Shown here in pieces: positions 7,878 through 10,960 of a stretch of 10,960 bases of DNA; position 1 is the stretch's first letter, and the number at the start of each line of letters is the position of its first letter. A program made the position numbers and the translations under genes. The stretch comes from Candidatus Hydrogenedentota bacterium (GTDB lineage: Bacteria; Hydrogenedentota; Hydrogenedentia; Hydrogenedentiales; GCA-2746185): NCBI GenBank assembly GCA_012965445.1, contig DTSJ01000237.1, positions 1 to 10,960 of the forward strand, written 5' to 3'. Below the pieces are notes generated by a model. That model saw nothing but the letters and a program-made list of their open reading frames with translations. It searched no databases and was not told the DNA's origin.

Positions 7878-8171
7878 ATGCCCGACGAACAGGGAAAAAT
7901 GACCGAGGAAGAAGCCATCGCCGAAGTCGCACGCCTCGGTCGAGACCTAAAAAACACCGACTCCGCACAAACCGCTTGGTACGCCCTCCGCATAGGCGTG
8001 GCCTTAGCCGGTCTCGGAATCATGTCTCTACTCATGCTGTTCGCCTACACCGTCATGAGCAAGTCAGGCGGAGTCCCCGTCGCAGGACTCATCATGTCCT
8101 CCATCGTAATCGCCTCAGGTGTAGCCACAGCATTATGGGCTCAGCAAAACAGTCCCAAACGGCCCGATTGA
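7878..8171 (+). CDS. Small hypothetical protein with two membrane helices
   Basis: I do not recognise the family of this 97-residue protein. Residues 1-30 are charged and probably helical (TEEEAIAEVARLGRDLKN), then two hydrophobic segments follow (about 36-60 and 67-87) with a short Gly-containing turn, and the chain ends in the basic tail NSPKRPD. This suggests a hairpin inner-membrane protein with both ends in the cytoplasm. It starts 32 bases after the ComEA-like gene and is probably co-transcribed with it. The ribosome-binding site at ATG 7878 is weak (AAAGAGA). The in-frame ATG at 7899 is preceded by AGGGA and would remove seven residues. Codon choice, rich in C-ending codons, matches the neighbouring genes, which supports a real gene. 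Confidence 0.72.
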   Translation: MPDEQGKMTEEEAIAEVARLGRDLKNTDSAQTAWYALRIGVALAGLGIMSLLMLFAYTVMSKSGGVPVAGLIMSSIVIASGVATALWAQQNSPKRPD

Positions 8172-8179
8172 GAGATTAA

Positions 8180-8209
8180 TTGACAAATTCAACGCAGGCA
8201 TGGAATAGT
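8180..8209 (+). promoter_or_regulatory. Candidate sigma70-type promoter for the Cys-rich repeat protein
   Basis: A perfect TTGACA (8180-8185) is followed after 18 bases by AATAGT (8204-8209), which matches 4 of 6 of the -10 consensus. It lies in a visibly AT-richer gap (8172-8281) and predicts a leader of about 65 nt. That leader contains a small inverted repeat, ACAC/GTGT around AAAA (about 8245-8256), that could be an operator. AAGGAGAGAG just before ATG 8282 is a strong ribosome-binding site. Confidence 0.4.
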
Positions 8210-8281
8210 GAAGCTTAATCAAGGTGTTTAATACTTGAATACTAACACAAAAGTGTAATTACCATAGCAAGGAGAGAGTTC

Positions 8282-8944
8282 ATGTTCGGAAAAACAAAAG
8301 TGAGTTTGATCGCGGCAGTGGCCGCCGTACTTATGATGGTTCTTGCCCCGGCGAGTCAGGCCGAAGAACGTGTCGGCGATCCCTTTACCCTCGATGTCTG
8401 CCCCGTCTCAGGTGCAAAACTCGACTCAAAAGGCGACCCGGTCGTGATGATTCTGGATGGCCGCGAAGTGAAATTCTGCTGCGCAGGATGTAAACCCCAG
8501 TTCGAAGCCGATCCCGCCGGCTTCATCGCAAAAATCGACAAGCTCGTCATTGCACAGCAAAAAGACTTTTATCCAGTTCAAACCTGCGTCGTAGGCGGCG
8601 GCAAACTCGGTTCCATGGGCGATCCCATTGAAATGGTCGTGAATAACCGCCACGTCCGGCTGTGTTGCGCAGGATGCAAAGACAAACTGACGGCTGATCC
8701 CGTTGCCTTTATCGCAAAACTCGACAAAGCAGTAATCGCCGCCCAGACAAAGACCTACAACCTCACGCAATGTCCAATTTCGGGCGAAACGCTCAACGCT
8801 AATGCGCTGAACATCGTCGTTGGAAATCGTCTCGTCAAGCTCTGCTGCGCAGGATGCGAAGACAAAGTGAAAGACGATGTATCAAAGATTTTCGCAATGC
8901 TCAACACCGGTAAAGTCACCGCCGAAGGCAGTGACGAAAAATAA
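8282..8944 (+). CDS. Exported protein with three tandem Cys...CCAGC (YHS/TRASH-like) modules
   Basis: This 220-residue protein has a signal peptide cleaved after about A27 (ASQA|EE), so it is probably periplasmic. The mature part is three copies of a module spaced exactly 62 residues apart, judged by the first Cys (C40, C102, C164). Each module reads C-x2-x-G-x-x-L, then a strand pair with [D/N]G/NR.V, then [F/L]CCAGC (C66/C67/C70, C128/C129/C132, C188/C189/C192), then a helix. Modules 1 and 2 add the DP..FIAK[I/L]DK continuation. This resembles YHS/TRASH-type heavy-metal-binding domains, which suggests metal (Cu, Zn or Fe) binding or buffering; the metal is not determined. Module 2 has CVVGGG where 1 and 3 have CP[V/I]SG. 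AAGGAGAGAG precedes the start. It has its own promoter and terminator, so it is probably monocistronic. Confidence 0.85.
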   Translation: MFGKTKVSLIAAVAAVLMMVLAPASQAEERVGDPFTLDVCPVSGAKLDSKGDPVVMILDGREVKFCCAGCKPQFEADPAGFIAKIDKLVIAQQKDFYPVQTCVVGGGKLGSMGDPIEMVVNNRHVRLCCAGCKDKLTADPVAFIAKLDKAVIAAQTKTYNLTQCPISGETLNANALNIVVGNRLVKLCCAGCEDKVKDDVSKIFAMLNTGKVTAEGSDEK

Positions 8945-8971
8945 CCCTCCGGTTCCAACAACAGCATCATC

Positions 8972-9012
8972 AAAGCCCCTTGCAGCGTATTTCGCCGCAG
9001 GGGGCTTTTTTT
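8972..9012 (+). terminator. Strong intrinsic terminator after the Cys-rich repeat gene
   Basis: A 16-position stem, AAAGCCCCTTGCAGCG (8972-8987) against CGCCGCAGGGGGCTTT (8993-9008), has one mismatch and one G-T pair around the loop TATTT. It runs into a T-tract (9006-9012). It lies 28 bases after the stop codon and closes this transcription unit. Confidence 0.93.
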
Positions 9013-9148
9013 GAAAATAGTTGTAAACACCCTCCGCCCATCCCCGTCTTATTCTACAGATGCGCAGGAAAGACCAATCGACCGCATACGGATATCAAGT
9101 CGAAGCTGCGCAAGACCGCAAGGAAGCAACCTGCAGGAGGGCATGAAA

Positions 9149-9292
9149 ATGATTATGCATTCAGCGATACAACGATGGTGGTTTACCCACGTAAAAGGCT
9201 GCCAGGTAGAAACGACCCGCCATACGCCCATAGAAGGATTCGGCCGCGGTATCAGATACAAAACAAGCTGGGTTTTAACACCGAGAAAATAG
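9149..9292 (+). CDS. Possible 47-codon small protein or leader peptide
   Basis: A perfect AGGAGG (9135-9140) lies eight bases before ATG 9149, which opens a 47-residue frame starting MIMHSAIQRWWFTHVKGCQV and ending VLTPRK. The predicted protein is basic, has three Trp and one Cys, and has no membrane helix or known motif. Codon choice (AGA, ATA, many A-ending codons) differs from the C-ending preference of the surrounding genes. ATG 9143 is in the same frame but too close to the ribosome-binding site. This may be a real small protein, a leader peptide inside a regulated transcript, or chance within a structured RNA. Confidence 0.2.
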   Translation: MIMHSAIQRWWFTHVKGCQVETTRHTPIEGFGRGIRYKTSWVLTPRK

Positions 9293-9348
9293 CAGTCGTT
9301 ACTTGGGGAAGGAGAAGGTCTCAAGTGTCCCGTCTGGGAGTAGGGGCT

Positions 9349-9384
9349 GACCCGGGAGCAATAAAACGCTTCCGGGTCTTTTTT
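9349..9384 (+). terminator. Strong intrinsic terminator ending the unassigned RNA region
   Basis: An 11-position stem, GACCCGGGAGC (9349-9359) against GCTTCCGGGTC (9368-9378), with one G-T pair and the loop AATAAAAC, is followed by six T (9379-9384). It lies about 150 bases before the kinase gene. It must therefore end an upstream transcript, or act as an attenuator if transcription continues into that gene. Confidence 0.92.
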
Positions 9385-9454
9385 CGTCTATTCCAGAACT
9401 CTCCTGAAATCCCAAAACAGAACAATCCCTCATCGCCACCCTCAGCCCACCCGC

Positions 9455-9483
9455 TTCCATATAGACATCAAATTTTGTATAGT
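9455..9483 (+). promoter_or_regulatory. Candidate promoter for the kinase/reductase operon
   Basis: TATAGT (9478-9483, 5 of 6 of the -10 consensus) lies 17 bases after a poor -35, TTCCAT (9455-9460). The predicted start is near 9490. The preceding bases 9385-9454 are G-poor on this strand, and I see nothing else in them. Confidence 0.3.
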
Positions 9484-9535
9484 ACTCCCTTTGACGATGA
9501 CACTCGATCAACACTTCTTCAAGGCCAGCCAATAT

Positions 9536-10576
9536 ATGTCGGATTCGCAACAGATAGATATCCCGGAGTTAACCGAAGTACGCGAAGCACACCGCTTCGA
9601 CGAAGCAGCCCTTGCCTACTATCTGAACGACCATATTGACGATGATTTCGACTCCATGCACCTGCGCCAGTTCGAAGGCGGTCAATCCAACCCCACCTAT
9701 TGTCTGGATACAGCAGATCGCCAATATGTACTGCGCAAGAAGCCACCCGGTGAGCTCCTGAAGTCCGCACACCAAATTGATCGCGAGTACCGCGTCATGC
9801 ACGCCCTGCGCGATACCGACGTTCCCGTGCCGAAGATGTATTGCCTCTGCGAAGACGCCTCCGTAATCGGACAGGATTTCTATGTAATGCAGCACGTTGA
9901 GGGACGCGTCATCGTAGATCCTAGACTGCCAAACGTCGCACGCGAAGATCGAAAGCCGCTATACGATCATCTCATGCAGGTACTCGCAGCGCTCCACTGC
10001 GTAAACCGCGAATCAGTCGGCCTCGGCGATTTCGGACGCCCCGGCAACTATTACGAACGCCAAATCTCTCGCTGGTCAAAGCAATACAAACTTTCAGAGA
10101 CCGAGACGATCGACGAAATGGACGCCTTGATCGAATGGTTTCCCGCCAACATACCCCAGTCCGACGAGACCACCATCGTTCACGGCGACTTCCGCGTAGG
10201 TAATATGATCGTGCATCCAACCGAACCCCGCGTAATGGCCGTGCTGGACTGGGAACTCGCAACATCCGGGCATCCCCTCGGTGATCTCGGTTACAACTGC
10301 TCAATGTACTACGGAGAAAACGCAGTGGATGTCGAGGAAACAGGCCTGTACACAGAACACGAACTTGTAGACATGTACTGCCGCTTCGCAAACCGCGAAC
10401 CCATCGAAAACTGGCCCTTCTACATCATTTACAACCTGTTCAGAAGCGCCGCAATCGTTCAGGGAGTCTACAAGCGCGGTCTCGACGGCAACGCGAGTTC
10501 GGAAACATGGAGAGAACGCGAACACCAGTGTCGCGATCAAGCCGAACTCGCGTGGAGTCAAGTGGAAAAATTATAG
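9536..10576 (+). CDS. APH-family phosphotransferase, ACAD10/ACAD11 N-terminal-like
   Basis: This 346-residue cytoplasmic kinase of the aminoglycoside-phosphotransferase fold resembles the kinase domain of ACAD10/ACAD11 and bacterial LvaA, which phosphorylate 4-hydroxyacyl-CoAs so that the hydroxyl can be removed. Numbering from ATG 9536, the QFEGGQSNPTY segment (about 45-55) matches the N-lobe nucleotide loop and YVLRKKP (64-70) carries the ATP-contacting Lys. HGDFRVGN (216-223) is the catalytic loop with D218, and VLDWELA (236-242) supplies the metal-binding D238. These are not the features of a drug-resistance APH. The start is uncertain: ATG 9536 gives the usual family N-terminus but has no good ribosome-binding site, while TTG 9491 and ATG 9497 are in frame and would add 15 or 13 residues. 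A QOR-type gene follows 34 bases later. The substrate is inferred from the family only. Confidence 0.88.
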   Translation: MSDSQQIDIPELTEVREAHRFDEAALAYYLNDHIDDDFDSMHLRQFEGGQSNPTYCLDTADRQYVLRKKPPGELLKSAHQIDREYRVMHALRDTDVPVPKMYCLCEDASVIGQDFYVMQHVEGRVIVDPRLPNVAREDRKPLYDHLMQVLAALHCVNRESVGLGDFGRPGNYYERQISRWSKQYKLSETETIDEMDALIEWFPANIPQSDETTIVHGDFRVGNMIVHPTEPRVMAVLDWELATSGHPLGDLGYNCSMYYGENAVDVEETGLYTEHELVDMYCRFANREPIENWPFYIIYNLFRSAAIVQGVYKRGLDGNASSETWREREHQCRDQAELAWSQVEKL

Positions 10577-10610
10577 CAACCCCAAGTGATAACCGGAGAA
10601 GGAAATCAAT

Positions 10611-10960
10611 ATGAAAGCAGTACAATGCACATCCTACGGCCCCCCGGAAAATCTGGAACTAAATGAAATCGACGATCCCCAAGCCGGTGCCGGAGAAGTC
10701 CTCATCGATATTTACGCAACCGGTCTTAACTTCCCGGACACCCTCCAGATTCAAGGCAAATATCAGTTTCAACCACCCTTCCCCTTCACACCCGCATCTG
10801 AAGTCGCAGGTGTTATTTCAGCAGTAGGCGAAGGCGTTACCGATTTCGCCGAAGGCGACCGCGTCATGGCCATGATCGGCACTGGAGGCATGGCCGAAAA
10901 AGTCGTTTGTCCCGCAGGAGGTGTCACGAAAATTCCAGACGACATGGATTTCACAATCGC
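10611..10960 (+). CDS. NADPH:quinone oxidoreductase-type medium-chain dehydrogenase (N-terminal part)
   Basis: The first 116 codons of a zinc-independent medium-chain dehydrogenase/reductase run off the right edge. The frame starts MKAVQCTSYGPPENLELNEI and continues with GEVLIDIYATGLNFPDTLQI, QGKYQFQPPFPFTPASEVAG, VGEGVTDFAEGDRVM and GGMAEKVV. This is the GroES-like N-terminal domain of the QorA/CurA-like reductases, which reduce quinones or 2-enoyl thioesters with NADPH. The catalytic zinc ligands of alcohol dehydrogenases are absent: NFPD replaces the Cys-containing motif. The NADPH-binding Rossmann half lies outside the window. GGAGAAGG (10595-10602), eight bases before ATG, is a good ribosome-binding site. 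It lies 34 bases after the kinase and is probably co-transcribed with it, consistent with a shared role in acyl-CoA or short-chain acid metabolism. Confidence 0.9.
   Translation, partial: MKAVQCTSYGPPENLELNEIDDPQAGAGEVLIDIYATGLNFPDTLQIQGKYQFQPPFPFTPASEVAGVISAVGEGVTDFAEGDRVMAMIGTGGMAEKVVCPAGGVTKIPDDMDFTI

Larger units (their letters stand above)
9061..9384 (+). ncRNA. Candidate structured RNA of unknown family, ending in an intrinsic terminator
   Basis: Between two strong terminators lies a stretch without a convincing conserved protein but with many short inverted repeats. These are TGCGCAG/CTGCGCA (9061-9067/9106-9112), TCGAC/GTCGA nested inside it (9078-9082/9099-9103), GCAT/ATGC (9141-9144/9155-9158), AACGAC/GTCGTT (9211-9216/9295-9300), GTAT/ATAC (9249-9252/9256-9259), GAGA/TCTC within ACTT/AAGT (about 9301-9325), and TCCC/GGGA with a four-base loop (9328-9331/9336-9339). 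The last is followed by the terminal hairpin and T-tract. Length and isolation would suit a housekeeping RNA, but I see no tmRNA end, no RNase P core and no full SRP domain. A GCAAGGAAGCA segment (9118-9128) only partly resembles SRP RNA. No clear promoter is visible; the best -10 is TATTCT (9050-9055) with no matching -35. It could instead be a leader, or an mRNA for a tiny protein (see 9149-9292). Confidence 0.38.

Noticed and set aside
9021..9055. Promoter TTGTAA...TATTCT for the RNA region
   Set aside because: Spacing is 23 bases, too long for a sigma70 promoter, so it is not listed as a feature.
9098..9141. SRP (4.5S) RNA domain IV
   Set aside because: GCAA tetraloop followed by GGAAGCA resembles SRP RNA, but the 5' strand reads CAAGACC rather than CAGGUCC, losing conserved G and U positions. 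Beyond CTGC/GCAG the flanks do not pair into the expected long hairpin.
9061..9384. tmRNA or RNase P RNA
   Set aside because: The length fits, but there is no tRNA-like end with a TTCGA-type T-loop and CCA, and no GGAAAGUCCG core or ACAGAA segment. The short GGAAAGACC match is not enough.
8980..9639. Open frame of 219 codons on the + strand
   Set aside because: It starts inside one terminator, crosses a second, overlaps the kinase gene in another frame, has low-complexity Arg/Pro/Ser content and shows no domain.
9536..10576. Aminoglycoside resistance gene
   Set aside because: It shares the APH fold, but the sequence follows the ACAD10/11-type pattern (GGQSNPTY, HGDFRVGN, VLDWELA) in a metabolic setting.

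Overview
The window looks like chromosomal DNA from a Gram-negative, menaquinone-making bacterium with roughly even to moderately high GC. Signal peptides, a Gld-type ABC system with a DUF4340 partner, a periplasmic Cys-rich repeat protein and an ACAD10/11-type kinase suggest a heterotroph of the PVC/Hydrogenedentota/Lentisphaerota kind. That placement is only a low-confidence inference. Every gene I can support lies on the + strand, and I found no tRNA, rRNA, CRISPR array or intact insertion sequence.

Layout. (1) 2-1409: the 3' end of menD, then an enoyl-CoA delta-isomerase-like crotonase 16 bases downstream. (2) 1410-1618: intergenic DNA with G4/C4 inverted repeats, a candidate promoter and a tandem octamer. 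(3) 1619-7062: a three-gene ABC operon made of a GldA-like ATPase, a GldF-GldG fusion permease/auxiliary protein whose start overlaps the ATPase stop by one base, and a membrane-anchored DUF4340 protein. (4) 7118-8171: a promoter, a ComEA-like DNA-binding protein (SLBB plus helix-hairpin-helix) and a small two-helix membrane protein. (5) 8180-9012: an exported protein with three copies of a Cys...CCAGC metal-binding-like module, ending at a strong intrinsic terminator. (6) 9013-9535: about 500 bases without a convincing protein gene. They hold many short inverted repeats and a second strong intrinsic terminator, so they may encode a structured RNA of about 320 nt that I cannot assign to a known family. 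(7) 9536-10960: an ACAD10/11-like phosphotransferase followed by the start of a quinone-oxidoreductase-type dehydrogenase, probably one operon.

How the genes fit together. The ATPase, fusion protein and DUF4340 protein should form one envelope-associated ABC complex with unknown cargo. The crotonase, kinase and QOR-type reductase all point to acyl-CoA or short-chain acid metabolism. The items most worth a second look are the unassigned structured region at 9061-9384, the triple CCAGC protein and the four-module architecture of the DUF4340 protein.
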